Source: Bradyrhizobium stylosanthis
GTDB taxonomy: Bacteria; Pseudomonadota; Alphaproteobacteria; Rhizobiales; Xanthobacteraceae
NCBI RefSeq assembly: GCF_001641335.1
Contig: NZ_LVEM01000004.1
Coordinates: 810,100 to 874,099 of the forward strand
Direction of reading: 5' to 3'
Length of the DNA stretch: 64,000 nucleotides
The position numbers and the translations under genes were made by a program. The notes below the pieces were generated by a model. The model searched no databases. It worked only from the letters and a program-made list of their open reading frames with translations, and had not been told where the DNA came from. Positions 41,924 to 51,451 of this stretch are shown in pieces. Positions within the stretch are counted from its first letter, which is position 1. Each line of letters begins with the position of its first letter.

Positions 41924-43219
41924 ATGATCGGTGCCCTGACAATGCAAGTCCCCCAGAAGCTGGTTGCCTTCGCGAATGTGCTCATTCGACTGGCGACGCT
42001 CGGGCTTCGATTCCTGCTGTCCTTCTACGTCATCAAATATCTCGGCTACGACGCGGCCGGTGTCTATGGGTTGACGGTCGGCGTGACCGGCCTTGCGCCG
42101 GCGGTGATCGGATGGGGCCTGAATTATTTCGTGGCGCGCGAGGTCGTCGGATTGTCGCCGGCTGAAGCGGCGATCCGGGTCAGGAATCGCCTGTTTGTCA
42201 CAATCGTTTCGCTGAGCCTGGCTACGGTCCTGGCGGTAGTGCTGTCGTTCTACCTGCACCGGTCGATCACAACCCTCTACGCGCTGATCGCCGTCCTGGT
42301 GTGGCTCGAAACAATCGGGCTCGACCTGCATCTGCCGCTGATCGGCCTCGACAAGGCGATCGTCGCCAATGTGCTGGTTCTGCTTCGCTCCGCTGCCTGG
42401 ATTCCCTTTGTCATCGGCCTCGGCCTGCTATTTCCGCAATTCCGCTCGATCGAGACGGTGCTGTGCGCCTGGATCGTCTCGAACGTCTTTGCCCTTGTCG
42501 TGCTCGGCATCGTGGCCCGAAAGTGGAAGCTCGGCAGCGTGCTCTCGCGGGACGTCGATTTCGACTGGATCACCAACCGTCTCAAGAAATCCTGGCACAT
42601 CTATGTGAGCGACGTCAGCCTCGTCGGACTCATGTATCTCGACCGCTACATCGTGAGCTTTTTCCTCGGACTGTCGGCGACGGGCATCTACACGTTCTTC
42701 TGGTCGCTGAGCAATTCGCTGCAGACGCTGGTATCGACCGCGGTCGTTCAAACCGCCCTTCCCGTTCTCGTGGCGACCTATGCAAGCGGCAATCGCGAGG
42801 CATGGCGCGAAGCCCTTCGCGTGGAATTCATCAAGGTCGTCTCGATTTCCACCGGCGCGGCCGTGGCCATTTTCGCGGCAAGCGAGGTGGCGCTGCGCTA
42901 CATGGCCATGGAAGGGCTGAGCGAGCATCGGGGCCTGTTCCTGCTGCTGCTTGCGGCGGCCGTGCTGCGTTCGTGCTCCGACCTCGGCAATGTCGGTCTC
43001 CTCAGCACGAAAAAGGACGCGTCCTACGCTGCCATCAACACCATCGGGGTCTGTCTTTCGACCGCGATGACCTGCGTCGGCATTGTCGCCTACGGCCTTA
43101 CGGGCGCGGGAATTGCAATTTTCCTGACCGCGATTATCCTGCTGCTCATGCGCGCCTGGTTCCTGGCAGGAGCGTTTCGCTCGGCCGGTGCGTCGCACTC
43201 CTCCGACGGTGGCGCATGA
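41924..43219 (+). CDS. Wzx-type lipid-linked oligosaccharide flippase
   Basis: 431 residues with about twelve membrane helices in the MATE-like polysaccharide-transport fold. Features: LATLGLRFLLSFYVIKYLGYDAAGVYGL, WGLNYFVAREVVG, SWHIYVSDVSLVGLMYLDRYIVSFFLG, which is the usual repeat-half pattern. It would move the undecaprenyl-linked repeat unit across the inner membrane before polymerisation. Start is uncertain between ATG 41924 and ATG 41942; neither has a strong Shine-Dalgarno. Confidence 0.85.
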   Translation: MIGALTMQVPQKLVAFANVLIRLATLGLRFLLSFYVIKYLGYDAAGVYGLTVGVTGLAPAVIGWGLNYFVAREVVGLSPAEAAIRVRNRLFVTIVSLSLATVLAVVLSFYLHRSITTLYALIAVLVWLETIGLDLHLPLIGLDKAIVANVLVLLRSAAWIPFVIGLGLLFPQFRSIETVLCAWIVSNVFALVVLGIVARKWKLGSVLSRDVDFDWITNRLKKSWHIYVSDVSLVGLMYLDRYIVSFFLGLSATGIYTFFWSLSNSLQTLVSTAVVQTALPVLVATYASGNREAWREALRVEFIKVVSISTGAAVAIFAASEVALRYMAMEGLSEHRGLFLLLLAAAVLRSCSDLGNVGLLSTKKDASYAAINTIGVCLSTAMTCVGIVAYGLTGAGIAIFLTAIILLLMRAWFLAGAFRSAGASHSSDGGA

Positions 43220-43301
43220 GTGGAAACGAAGACCGCCTTGCCGACCAGCGAGGCCATTTGGATCTAGCCAGCGCCAAGGCGGCGTTGCGGAGCTCACATT
43301 G

Positions 43302-43898
43302 ATGACCCAGAAGACCAAGATCGTCGACAAGATCAAAGAGGATCTTGCCCACTACGCCTCGCGCGAGCACACCCCGGTCACCCCGGCCTTCGTTATACGC
43401 ATGCTGTTGTTGACGCCGGGCTTTCAGTTCGTCTTTGCCTGGCGCATCCAGGAGGCACTCTTCCGCGTCCCGCTCGTCGGCAGGATTCTGCGCCGCATCG
43501 TCTGGTGGTTTTCGTGCCTGCTGTTCGGCTCGGAAATCGCCCTCGCGGCGAATGTCGACGGCGGTCTTTATATCCCGCATCCCTATGGAATCGTCGTCGG
43601 CGCCAGCGATATCGGAAAGCGCGTGACGCTGCTGCAGCACATCACGATCGGCCGAAAGGATCACTCCGACCGGGGCAGGCCGCGGATCGAGGATGGGGCT
43701 TCCCTGATGGCCGGATGCGTCGTCCTCGGCAGCATTACCATCGGCAGCAATTCCATGATCGGCGCGAATGCGGTCGTGCTCAAGGACGTGCCGCCCAATT
43801 CCATAGCGGTCGGCGCTCCCGCCAAGATCCTGCCGCGCTCCGACGTTTCACCGAAGTCCGAGGACGCGTTGCAAGGCCTGGCGCCGGAAGCAGCCTAG
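43302..43898 (+). CDS. Left-handed beta-helix acetyltransferase (serine-acetyltransferase-like)
   Basis: 198 residues. A helical N-terminus (KIVDKIKEDLAHYA...FAWRIQEALFRVP) is followed by hexapeptide-repeat coils: GGLYIPHPYGIVVGAS, LLQHITIGRKD, GAVVL-type VVLGSITIGSNSMIGANAVVLKDVP. The catalytic His is in IPHP. In polysaccharide loci this type acetylates sugars. Start ATG 43302 has CGGAG upstream. The stop overlaps that of the opposing homologue at 43895. Confidence 0.85.
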   Translation: MTQKTKIVDKIKEDLAHYASREHTPVTPAFVIRMLLLTPGFQFVFAWRIQEALFRVPLVGRILRRIVWWFSCLLFGSEIALAANVDGGLYIPHPYGIVVGASDIGKRVTLLQHITIGRKDHSDRGRPRIEDGASLMAGCVVLGSITIGSNSMIGANAVVLKDVPPNSIAVGAPAKILPRSDVSPKSEDALQGLAPEAA

Positions 43899-44461
43899 CG
43901 CGACGACGCCGCCCGACCGACGTCCGCGGCCGGCAGCGCGTCGTCCGGTCTCGACGTGCGGACGATGCGCGCAGGCGCGCCCACGACCGTGGCAAAGTCC
44001 GGCACGTCTGACAGCACCACCGAATGCGCCGCGACGACGGCGTTGCGTCCGATCCTGATTGGCCCCAGCAAGGTCGCGCCGGCGTAGATCACCGCACCAT
44101 CGCCGATCGACGGGTAGGCGTCGACCTCATGCGAGGCCCGGCCGAGCGTGACGCCCTGGTAGATCGTGACGTCGGTTCCGATCACACTGCCTTCGCCGAT
44201 CACGACACCGACCGGGTGCGGCAGACATAGGCCGGCTCCGAGCCGTGCGGTTGGGGCAATGTAGCATCCGTAATTCCTGACGGTGGACCGCCAGACCAAC
44301 CGCGAAAACAGCCTGCCAACCTTGCCCCGGGCGTTCAGCCAGAACGCGAGCCTCGCGCGTGACATGAGGGCGAAGCCGGGTGACGTGACGTAAGCGATCA
44401 ACGCGCCCTTCAGACCGTTGCGCGCGGCGTTTCGCTTGAGATCCTGTCTCCACATGCTCAT
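43895..44461 (-). CDS. Second left-handed beta-helix acetyltransferase (serine-acetyltransferase-like)
   Basis: 188 residues with the same plan as the gene opposite: helical N-terminus, IAPTARLGAGLCLPHPVGVVIGEG, TIYQGVTLGRAS, GAVIYAGATLLGPIRIGRNAVVAAHSVVLSDVPDFATVVG. It shares the LPHP catalytic His. The two genes are tail-to-tail and share the four bases CTAG, each using part as its stop. Start ATG 44461 has AGGGTGATGA upstream. Confidence 0.85.
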   Translation of the reverse strand: MSMWRQDLKRNAARNGLKGALIAYVTSPGFALMSRARLAFWLNARGKVGRLFSRLVWRSTVRNYGCYIAPTARLGAGLCLPHPVGVVIGEGSVIGTDVTIYQGVTLGRASHEVDAYPSIGDGAVIYAGATLLGPIRIGRNAVVAAHSVVLSDVPDFATVVGAPARIVRTSRPDDALPAADVGRAASSR

Positions 44462-44997
44462 TCATCACCCTGCTGGACGGTTCGTGCCGATGTTGCCACC
44501 GGCCTCGGAACAATGATGTAGCAAGTTCCACACGCTTTCCAAGCATCCATTGTCGTGCAGAAGTCCTTCAATGCTTCGCCGTTGTGCGAGCAAGACGCAA
44601 GCATGCAGACGATCCTGCGCCGTCACGACAACGGCGACATGAAACACGCAATGAACATCGGGCCAACAACACTTGAACAACGCGCGGCCTGAATTGCGTG
44701 ATCGATTCACAAGTCGATGCGGCGCGGCTGAGCAGGAACGAAGCATCTGCCGGCTTTTTCATCGCAACCGACATCGTCGTTTGTACGTAAGAGGCGCGGG
44801 TTCCATGACGGTGGCGTGCGAACGTGCAGATGCGCGCGTTGCGGAACCGTCGCGCACACGTTTGCCGCTGCGACGCTCACGCGATCATCGCGCTCATCGA
44901 AACAGTGCGACAAAACGAATTTCCAATCTCTTCAAACATGAAAACTTCCAAGTTGCGTGAGAGAGGTGAGTGAAAGCCTTCAACTTGGAATCGCATC
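44462..44997. other. Long intergenic region upstream of the repeat protein gene
   Basis: 536 bp between divergent genes. It is richer in A/T than its surroundings near 44510-44560 and 44900-44960. No gene is supported. A GGAAC...CGTT pair occurs at 44843-44862 but with 11-base spacing, so it is not an EcfG promoter. Confidence 0.4.
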
Positions 44998-47900
44998 ATG
45001 ACGACGACCAGTACATCTTCCGCCGTCCTCTCCGCTCATGCATTCGTCGGTTCAATCGCAGTCAATGCGCACGCGGCCTACTCGGCGGCATCCTCGTACG
45101 GAACCTACGCCAACTCGAGCCTGATCATCGACGGCCTGCGCTATCTCGGCGTCACGACCGTCCGGGATTCGCTGCCGACGGACCCGTCCGCAATCCCCGT
45201 GGTCGATGCGCTTGCCGCAGCCGGCGTGAAGTTCGACTTCGTCGTGACGTCCAATCTGCCGGCTTCGGGTTCGGCAGGAATTGCTCAATTCCTCGCTTCC
45301 CTCGGCAGCTTCAAGGCAACATATCCCAACAGCGTCATCGCGATCGAAGGTCTCAACGAGGCTAATATCCAGGCCTTTAGCTACAACGGCAGCTCCTCCC
45401 TCCATGCTGCCGCCGAGTTTCAGAAGGCCCTCTACACGGCCGTCAAGGCCGATGCACATCTCGGCAACGTCGCCGTCTACAACCTGACGCTGGGACTGAA
45501 CGACGAGAAGGGCTACGCCAAGCTCGGCGACCTCTCGAACTATTCCGATTTTTCCAACGCCCACGCTTACGTGGCGACAACCACACCCGAGAACTACGGC
45601 ATCAAGTTCGCCGTCGACCTCGCGGCCACCAGCTCACGCAACAACCCTTCCGTCATCACCGAGACGGGCTACACCACGCTGGCGAGCTACAATGGCCTCG
45701 GCGTCGACCAATTGGTGCAGGCCAAGTCCATCCTGAATTCACTCGTCGATGCCTTCAGGAACGGCGTCACCACGACGTATCTGTACCAGTTGCTCGACCA
45801 CGGCAGCAGCTCCGACCCTGAAGGCAAGTTCGGCCTTTTCAATACGGACGGCACACCGAAGCTGGCCGCGACTGCGATCCACAATCTGACGACACTCCTC
45901 GCCGACGATGGCGACGGCGGCCGCACGCCCACCAAGGCGCTCGGCTATACGATCGACAATCTGCCCGCGACGGGCAACAGCATGGTCCTCGGCAAGAGCA
46001 ATGGAGCCTATGAGCTGGTGGTTTGGGCCGAACCGCAGCTCTGGAACGACGCCAAGGACGTCGAGATTGCGAACCCGACAAAGCAGGCCAAGGTCCACCT
46101 GAACAGCGTACACAAAACCGTCACGGTCTATGATCCGCTCAAGAGCGGGAAGCCGATCGCGACCTACAGCAACGTCCAGGATTTCACCGTCCCGGTGAGC
46201 GACCATCCGCTCATCATCGAGATCGACGCCCCCGCGCCCTCGGCGCCGCCGCCTCCCGTGACCGACATCACCGGCACCGCAGCCGAAATCGTGGCCGACC
46301 TGTCCGATCTCAACGCCGCCGGAACCGTCAAATCCATCACGCTGACCGACACCCACGTTCTCGCCGTGTCGACGAAAGAGACCATGGATTACATGATCTC
46401 GCATTATGGCGGCGTGCTTTCGACGATCAAGGGCGGCTATTCATTCGCGGTGACCACCTCGGCGTCCACCTGGAGCCTCACCGAGAATTACGATTCGACC
46501 GGCAAGCTCACGTCGACCGAGCAGATAGCCTATCAATCCGGCCTCCCGGTCTACGATCTCGTGACCTACGCCGACGGATCGACCGCTGAATCGTCCTATG
46601 AAAAGGGGATCAAGACGACGACGACCGTCACCCATACCGACAAGTCGAAGGACATCTTCGTCTATGGAATCACGGGTCAACCCTATGTCACCGAGGTGAC
46701 ACACAAATCCGCGTCGGGCGCCGTGACCGGGAAGACCTATATCGCCGCCGACGGAAGCACGACCGACGAGCATTACAATTCGTCCGGCGCACTCGTGTCG
46801 GAAACCAAGACGAACGCCGACGGCTCGTCGAGCACCACGCTCTTCAATGCGGGTGTCAAGACAGCCATGTTCGTCACCCATACTGACCATTCGAACGACA
46901 ATTTCTTCTACAACATCAAGGGAAAGAGCTATGTGGCGGAGGTTGTGCACGTCGACGCCAGCGGCGTTGTCACATCCGTCGTCAGGACCCACGCGGACGG
47001 AACCCTTGATTACACCGAGACGCGCAGCGCCGACGGCACGACGACATCGACCAGCTTCGATGCCAGGGGCGTGAAGATCGCCGAGGCGATCTCGCATCCC
47101 GACGGGACCAGGGACATCTACGCGCTGAACATCAAGCAAAAGGCCTATGTGACCGAGCACAGCGGGTTCGACGCGGCGGGTCACCTTGTGCTGTTCGAGC
47201 GGCTGCATGCCGACGGCAGCTACGCGCAGAAGGTCACGATTGCTGACGGCATCAAGACCACCGACAATTTCGACCCGGCCGGCGCGCTCGTCAGCGAAAC
47301 CGTGGCCGCCGCGGGCGGCGTCAGAACGACGACGTTCTTCAGCGACGGCCTCAAGACGAAGATGTACGTCACGAACGCCGATCACAGTCAGGACAACTAC
47401 GCGTTCGACATCAAAGGCCTGCCTTACGAGAACATCGTCCAGCACGTCGACGCATCTGGTCAATTGACGTCGATCGTCCGCACGCATGCCGATGGCACCC
47501 TCGAATCCACCGAGGTCATCGACTCACAGGGCACGAAGACCGGCACGCAGTACGACGAGCACGGCACGAAGATCGCCCAGACGGTTCACCATACGAATGG
47601 ATCGTTGGTCCACGAATTGTTCAACGCCGCCGGGTCGATCACGCAGGAGATCGTCAAGATCGCGGATGGACCGACCTCGACGTCCCTCTTCACGGACGGC
47701 GTGAAAGCCAAGATGTACGTGCTGCACGCCGACAACAGCCAGGACAATTATGCCTATGGCGTCGTCGGCCAGTCATACGTCGACATCGTTCAGCACGTCG
47801 ACCCCGCCGGCAAGCTGACGTCGGCGACGCGCACCCATGCCGACGGCTCGCTCGACTACACCTTCAAGGCGGGCGCGGACGGCAGCACGACCGCGACCTA

Positions 47901-48363
47901 CTACGACGACGCCGGCCAGCTCGCGTCCAAGGTCGTCACCCAGAGCAGCGGCGTGAAGGACGTCTATACGTTCCTGTCGTCCGGCGTGCAGGACAAGACC
48001 TACAACGCCTCGGGCGTCCTGCAGAAGACCGATCTGCTCAAGACCGACGGCACGCATGTCGAGACGGCGAATGCAGCCGGCGTCACGCTGAAGGGCGGCA
48101 GCGGCGACGACTTGTTCACGGCGGCGGCTTCGACGACGTTCGTCTTCAACGGCGGCAACGATCAGATCTCCGGCTTCCACGCGGGCGCCGCTGCGAACCA
48201 CGACGTCATCCAGCTGTCCAAATCGTTCGCACCCGACTTCGCTCATCTGAACATCACACAGGCGGGAGCAGACGCGATCGTCCATCTGGGCGACGGCGCT
48301 TCGATTCTGCTCGCGCATGTCAATTCGACCAGTCTTACGCACGACAATTTCCTGCTCGTGTAG
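44998..48363 (+). CDS. Large secreted protein: GH-A-like glycosidase domain, five tandem repeats, RTX-like C-terminus
   Basis: 1121 residues, no Sec signal peptide. Residues about 10-410 resemble clan GH-A (GH39/GH5-like) glycosidases: RYLGVTTVRDSLPTD, acid/base Glu121 in AIEGLNEAN, nucleophile Glu222 in VITETGYTTL. Five tandem repeats follow, about 537-995, each starting G(V/I/L)K and carrying (A)D-S-(Q/N)-DN(Y/F), YV-x-x-V-x-HVDASG and RTHADG(T/S)L. The end (from about 1033) has one GGSGDDLF nonapeptide and FNGGNDQISGFHAGAAANHD, like RTX/haemolysin-type C-termini, so type I secretion is likely. No type I transporter gene lies in the window. Role may be trimming or binding the polymer outside the cell (inference). 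Confidence 0.8.
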   Translation: MTTTSTSSAVLSAHAFVGSIAVNAHAAYSAASSYGTYANSSLIIDGLRYLGVTTVRDSLPTDPSAIPVVDALAAAGVKFDFVVTSNLPASGSAGIAQFLASLGSFKATYPNSVIAIEGLNEANIQAFSYNGSSSLHAAAEFQKALYTAVKADAHLGNVAVYNLTLGLNDEKGYAKLGDLSNYSDFSNAHAYVATTTPENYGIKFAVDLAATSSRNNPSVITETGYTTLASYNGLGVDQLVQAKSILNSLVDAFRNGVTTTYLYQLLDHGSSSDPEGKFGLFNTDGTPKLAATAIHNLTTLLADDGDGGRTPTKALGYTIDNLPATGNSMVLGKSNGAYELVVWAEPQLWNDAKDVEIANPTKQAKVHLNSVHKTVTVYDPLKSGKPIATYSNVQDFTVPVSDHPLIIEIDAPAPSAPPPPVTDITGTAAEIVADLSDLNAAGTVKSITLTDTHVLAVSTKETMDYMISHYGGVLSTIKGGYSFAVTTSASTWSLTENYDSTGKLTSTEQIAYQSGLPVYDLVTYADGSTAESSYEKGIKTTTTVTHTDKSKDIFVYGITGQPYVTEVTHKSASGAVTGKTYIAADGSTTDEHYNSSGALVSETKTNADGSSSTTLFNAGVKTAMFVTHTDHSNDNFFYNIKGKSYVAEVVHVDASGVVTSVVRTHADGTLDYTETRSADGTTTSTSFDARGVKIAEAISHPDGTRDIYALNIKQKAYVTEHSGFDAAGHLVLFERLHADGSYAQKVTIADGIKTTDNFDPAGALVSETVAAAGGVRTTTFFSDGLKTKMYVTNADHSQDNYAFDIKGLPYENIVQHVDASGQLTSIVRTHADGTLESTEVIDSQGTKTGTQYDEHGTKIAQTVHHTNGSLVHELFNAAGSITQEIVKIADGPTSTSLFTDGVKAKMYVLHADNSQDNYAYGVVGQSYVDIVQHVDPAGKLTSATRTHADGSLDYTFKAGADGSTTATYYDDAGQLASKVVTQSSGVKDVYTFLSSGVQDKTYNASGVLQKTDLLKTDGTHVETANAAGVTLKGGSGDDLFTAAASTTFVFNGGNDQISGFHAGAAANHDVIQLSKSFAPDFAHLNITQAGADAIVHLGDGASILLAHVNSTSLTHDNFLLV
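46606..47982 (+). repeat. Five tandem coding repeats within the 1121-residue protein
   Basis: Units begin at 46606, 46852, 47068, 47347 and 47698 (82, 72, 93, 117 and 95 codons), with a vestigial sixth at 47983. Shared landmarks are GxK(T/A)xM(Y/F)V, (D/N)HSxDN, HVDASG and THADG. The DNA has diverged, so these are old protein repeats, not recent duplications. They recall YD-type repeats but lack a clear YDxxGR. Confidence 0.75.
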
Positions 48364-48765
48364 GCTGCACGGATCGCGCGAGACTGCCTCTCGATCCGGC
48401 ACTTGTCGCTCTTCTGTCATTTCGCGCGCCGGCAAGCGCGCGAAGTGCCGTTATATTCGCGTTGCAATCATACGAACGGAAATATAGAGAATGACCGGTG
48501 AACGGCGGGTCGAATGGCGTGACCATTCGAGGCCGAGTTGGTGCCTACGTATACGATCCAGAGATCAGCAAAGGGTGGACCAGGAAGCCGCATCCTGCAA
48601 AATTCAGCGGGGGCGCTGAATTGCCACAAAGCTCGTTTTGGTTAAGTCTGTCAGCGAAGGATGCTCGGCCCGCACTGGGCTTGCCCGGGGTGGAAGCAGG
48701 AATATCGTTGAAGACCGGGTGTTTGTTGTGTGGGTTGCATATGTCTCCATCAAGTCAATTTCCGA
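48364..48765. other. Intergenic region upstream of a glycosyltransferase gene
   Basis: 402 bp. It includes an AT-rich stretch around 48450-48500 that may hold the promoter for the glycosyltransferase/export operon. A short open frame at 48498-48776 overlaps the next start and has no recognisable product. Confidence 0.4.
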
Positions 48766-49902
48766 ATGACGTCTGATTCCCCTCGGCTGAAGATCATCCA
48801 CGTTGCCGAGACTATCCGCGGTGGGATCGCGACCTATTTTACCGAATTGCACGCGCTTCAATGCCAGACTTTCGGCAAGGAGAACGTGTGCTATATCGTG
48901 CCGTCGGACCATCGGGCCGACCTGATCGGGATTGCAGATTCCAATATCGTCGCCTTTGACCGCTCGGGCCGGAATTTGCCCAGCCTGCTGAGGCTCGCGC
49001 TCGAGACCATGCGGCAGGTGCAGATCACCAAGCCGGATATCGTGCACGTTCACTCCACGCTCGCGGGCCTGATCGTGCGGACGGCGTTCGTTTTCATGCG
49101 CAAACGCCCTGCCATCGTTTACTGCGCGCATGGCTGGGCCTTTTCCCGCGAAACCTCGCGCTTCAGCAACGCCGTCGCCAAGCTGGCGGAGCGGTTGCTC
49201 GCCAAGGTCACCGACAGAATCATCTGCATCTCGCAGAACGAGTACGCCGCCGCCCGCGACGCCGGCATCCCGGAAAGCCAGCTCAGCCTCGTCCTGAGCG
49301 GAATGCGAAACGAACGCCCAAATATCAGCCACGATGACGCCGGTTGGAGCACGTCGAAGCTGAAGGTGCTATTTATCGGGCGCCTCGATCGTCAAAAAGG
49401 GTACGACTTCCTGATCGAAGCTGCGCAGCAGCTCGAGACCTCGATTGACGTCCGCATGATCGGATCCGCAGTCGTCAGCGAGGAAGGCAACCACAACATG
49501 CCTTCGAATGTCACCCTTCTGGGCTGGCTCGCGCGCACGGACATCGAGGCCCAGCTCGACCAGGCGGACCTCTGCGTGATTCCGTCGCGCTGGGAAGCCT
49601 TCGGCTTCGTCGCACTGGAAGCAATGCGCGCGCACAAACCGATTCTGGCATTTCGCGCGGGCGCACTGCCTGAAATCGTCGAGGACGGAGTGACCGGCTT
49701 GATCTGCGATCCCGCCGGAACGAAGGCACTTGTGGCAGGACTGCGGCGCGCATCTGGCGTTAACTTGCGCGCGCTGGGAGAAGCTGGTTACGAACGTTTT
49801 GTGTCGGTGTTCAGCATCGACAAGACGCACCACGAGCTGCTTAAAGTTTACGCAGCGGTGATCACGACATCGCCGAAACATCTGGCCAAGTTTGTCTTCT
49901 AG
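48766..49902 (+). CDS. GT4-family glycosyltransferase
   Basis: 378 residues, GT-B fold. LKIIHVAETIRGGIATYFTE is the N-terminal acceptor domain start; KVLFIGRLDRQKGYDFLIEA begins the donor domain; SRWEAFGFVALEAM and LAFRAGALPEIVEDGVTG are the EX7E and nucleotide-sugar region of GT4. Cytoplasmic, retaining enzyme; donor unknown. GTG 48730 is an in-frame alternative start. It precedes the Wza-like gene by 127 bp. Confidence 0.88.
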   Translation: MTSDSPRLKIIHVAETIRGGIATYFTELHALQCQTFGKENVCYIVPSDHRADLIGIADSNIVAFDRSGRNLPSLLRLALETMRQVQITKPDIVHVHSTLAGLIVRTAFVFMRKRPAIVYCAHGWAFSRETSRFSNAVAKLAERLLAKVTDRIICISQNEYAAARDAGIPESQLSLVLSGMRNERPNISHDDAGWSTSKLKVLFIGRLDRQKGYDFLIEAAQQLETSIDVRMIGSAVVSEEGNHNMPSNVTLLGWLARTDIEAQLDQADLCVIPSRWEAFGFVALEAMRAHKPILAFRAGALPEIVEDGVTGLICDPAGTKALVAGLRRASGVNLRALGEAGYERFVSVFSIDKTHHELLKVYAAVITTSPKHLAKFVF

Positions 49903-50029
49903 CGCAACGAAGTGGCCCGAATGCAACAGTGACTTTCAATGGTCCGTTGCTACCTCATCCAGACTTGGTCTCAATTGGTGCGACTGCTAAGAACTTCAAG
50001 CAGGCTAAGAGTGAGATAGGACGCGCGTT

Positions 50030-51223
50030 TTGTTGGCATCGATTTTCAGATTTTCTCCCACGCTTGCGATCTCTGCCATTTGCCTGGCCGGCTGCGCGGG
50101 GTTTACGCCACAAGATGCGCCGAACGGGGCTTCAGTCGTCACCAATGCGGCGCTGACGGTCGCGCCCAGCCCGCCGGTGCCTTACGCGCTGCTCGCGGTC
50201 GATCCGAATATCCTGAAGTCGGCGAATTCGATCAGCGATCATGTCAGCGGCAATTTCCGCAATCTGCCGGGTGGTGACTACAAGGACATCACCATCGGCG
50301 TCGGCGATATCGTCACCGTCACCGTGTTCGAAGCCCAGTCGGGCGGCCTCTTCATTCCGCGCGAGGCCAGCGTCCGGCCCGGCAACTTCGTTGACATCCC
50401 TCGCCAGCAGGTCGATCAGTCCGGCAACATCACCGTGCCCTATGCCGGCACGATCAAGGCTGCAGGCCTGACCGCCCGTGCGGTGGCCGACATCGTTCGC
50501 GAGCGGATCAGGAACCGCGCGATCGATCCGCAGGCGGTCGTTTCCGTCGTCGAACAGCGCGGCAACCAGATCAGCGTGCTCGGCGAGGTCAATGCGCCGC
50601 TCCGATTCCCGGTCGATCCGGGCGGAATTCGCGTGATGGGCGCTATCGCGCGCGCCGGCGGCCCGAAATATCCGTCGTGGGAAACCAAGGTCAAGATCAA
50701 GCGCGGCAGCAAGACGTATACCGAGACGATGAGCTCGATCGTGCGTCATCCTGAAGAGGATGCGTTCCTCGCGCCGGGCGACGTCGTCTATCTGTCACGG
50801 GAACCGCGCGTGTTCATGGTCTTCGGATCGACGCCCTCGCCGGGCTCGATCGGCGGCACCAACAATCGCAGGTTCACGTTCGAAAACGACCGGATGACGC
50901 TGGCTGAAGCGATCGCGAAGGCCGGCGGCCTCGACGGCGCGCGCGCCAATTCGCCCTCGGTCTACGTTCTTCGACTCGAGCCGCGCAATCTGCTCAAGTC
51001 CGCCGGAATCGACGTGCAACGCTTCCCCGGCGAACTGGTTCCGACGGTCTACAACTTCGACTGGAGCAAGCCGGACGGAATGTTCTTCGCCGACTCCTTC
51101 CAGATCCGGGATCACGACACAATCGTGGTGTCGGAATCGCCGAGCACAGAGCTGATCAAGTTCTTCTCGCTCATGCTCGCCGGAACGGACACGGCCGTTA
51201 ACGTTCAGACGCTGACGCGATAA
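50030..51223 (+). CDS. Wza-type polysaccharide export lipoprotein
   Basis: 397 residues. A lipoprotein signal ends at ICLAGC (lipidated Cys about 22). The Poly_export region is DITIGVGDIVTVTVFEAQ, followed by NITVPYAGTIKAAGLTARAV and two SLBB-like segments (SVLGEVNAPLRFPVDPGG; LAEAIAKAGGLDGARAN). It would form the outer-membrane exit channel coupled to Wzc. TTG 50030 (AGGA upstream) gives the complete signal; no ATG fits. A strong hairpin follows. Confidence 0.92.
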   Translation: MLASIFRFSPTLAISAICLAGCAGFTPQDAPNGASVVTNAALTVAPSPPVPYALLAVDPNILKSANSISDHVSGNFRNLPGGDYKDITIGVGDIVTVTVFEAQSGGLFIPREASVRPGNFVDIPRQQVDQSGNITVPYAGTIKAAGLTARAVADIVRERIRNRAIDPQAVVSVVEQRGNQISVLGEVNAPLRFPVDPGGIRVMGAIARAGGPKYPSWETKVKIKRGSKTYTETMSSIVRHPEEDAFLAPGDVVYLSREPRVFMVFGSTPSPGSIGGTNNRRFTFENDRMTLAEAIAKAGGLDGARANSPSVYVLRLEPRNLLKSAGIDVQRFPGELVPTVYNFDWSKPDGMFFADSFQIRDHDTIVVSESPSTELIKFFSLMLAGTDTAVNVQTLTR

Positions 51224-51246
51224 CAGACACAAACTGGTGATACGGG

Positions 51247-51280
51247 GAACGCGGCGCTGCAATCATGCAGCGCCGCGTTC
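51247..51280 (+). terminator. Strong hairpin after the Wza-type gene
   Basis: A perfect 14-bp stem (gaacgcggcgctgc 51247-51260 / gcagcgccgcgttc 51267-51280) with loop aatcat lies 24 bases after the stop. There is no T-run, so it could be a terminator or an mRNA 3' stabiliser. Confidence 0.65.
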
Positions 51281-51451
51281 GCTTCCAGTACTCCTGGTTG
51301 TGCGTCGCTCTGCTGCCTCATTTCACTGTGACTGAGCGGCGAACCAAGCACGTGGCCCGGATACTGCAAGATGGCCCGGGCACGTCATAAAAAGGCGCTG
51401 GGTCTGCAGCTAAACGAACCCGGATCCGCTGATCTTCTGGAGCTTGAACGT

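Noticed and set aside
44843..44862. Possible EcfG promoter before the large repeat protein
   Set aside because: GGAAC and CGTT are present but separated by 11 bases, not 16-17.
48498..48776. Small open frame before the glycosyltransferase gene
   Set aside because: No convincing ribosome-binding site, overlaps the next start, and no recognisable product.
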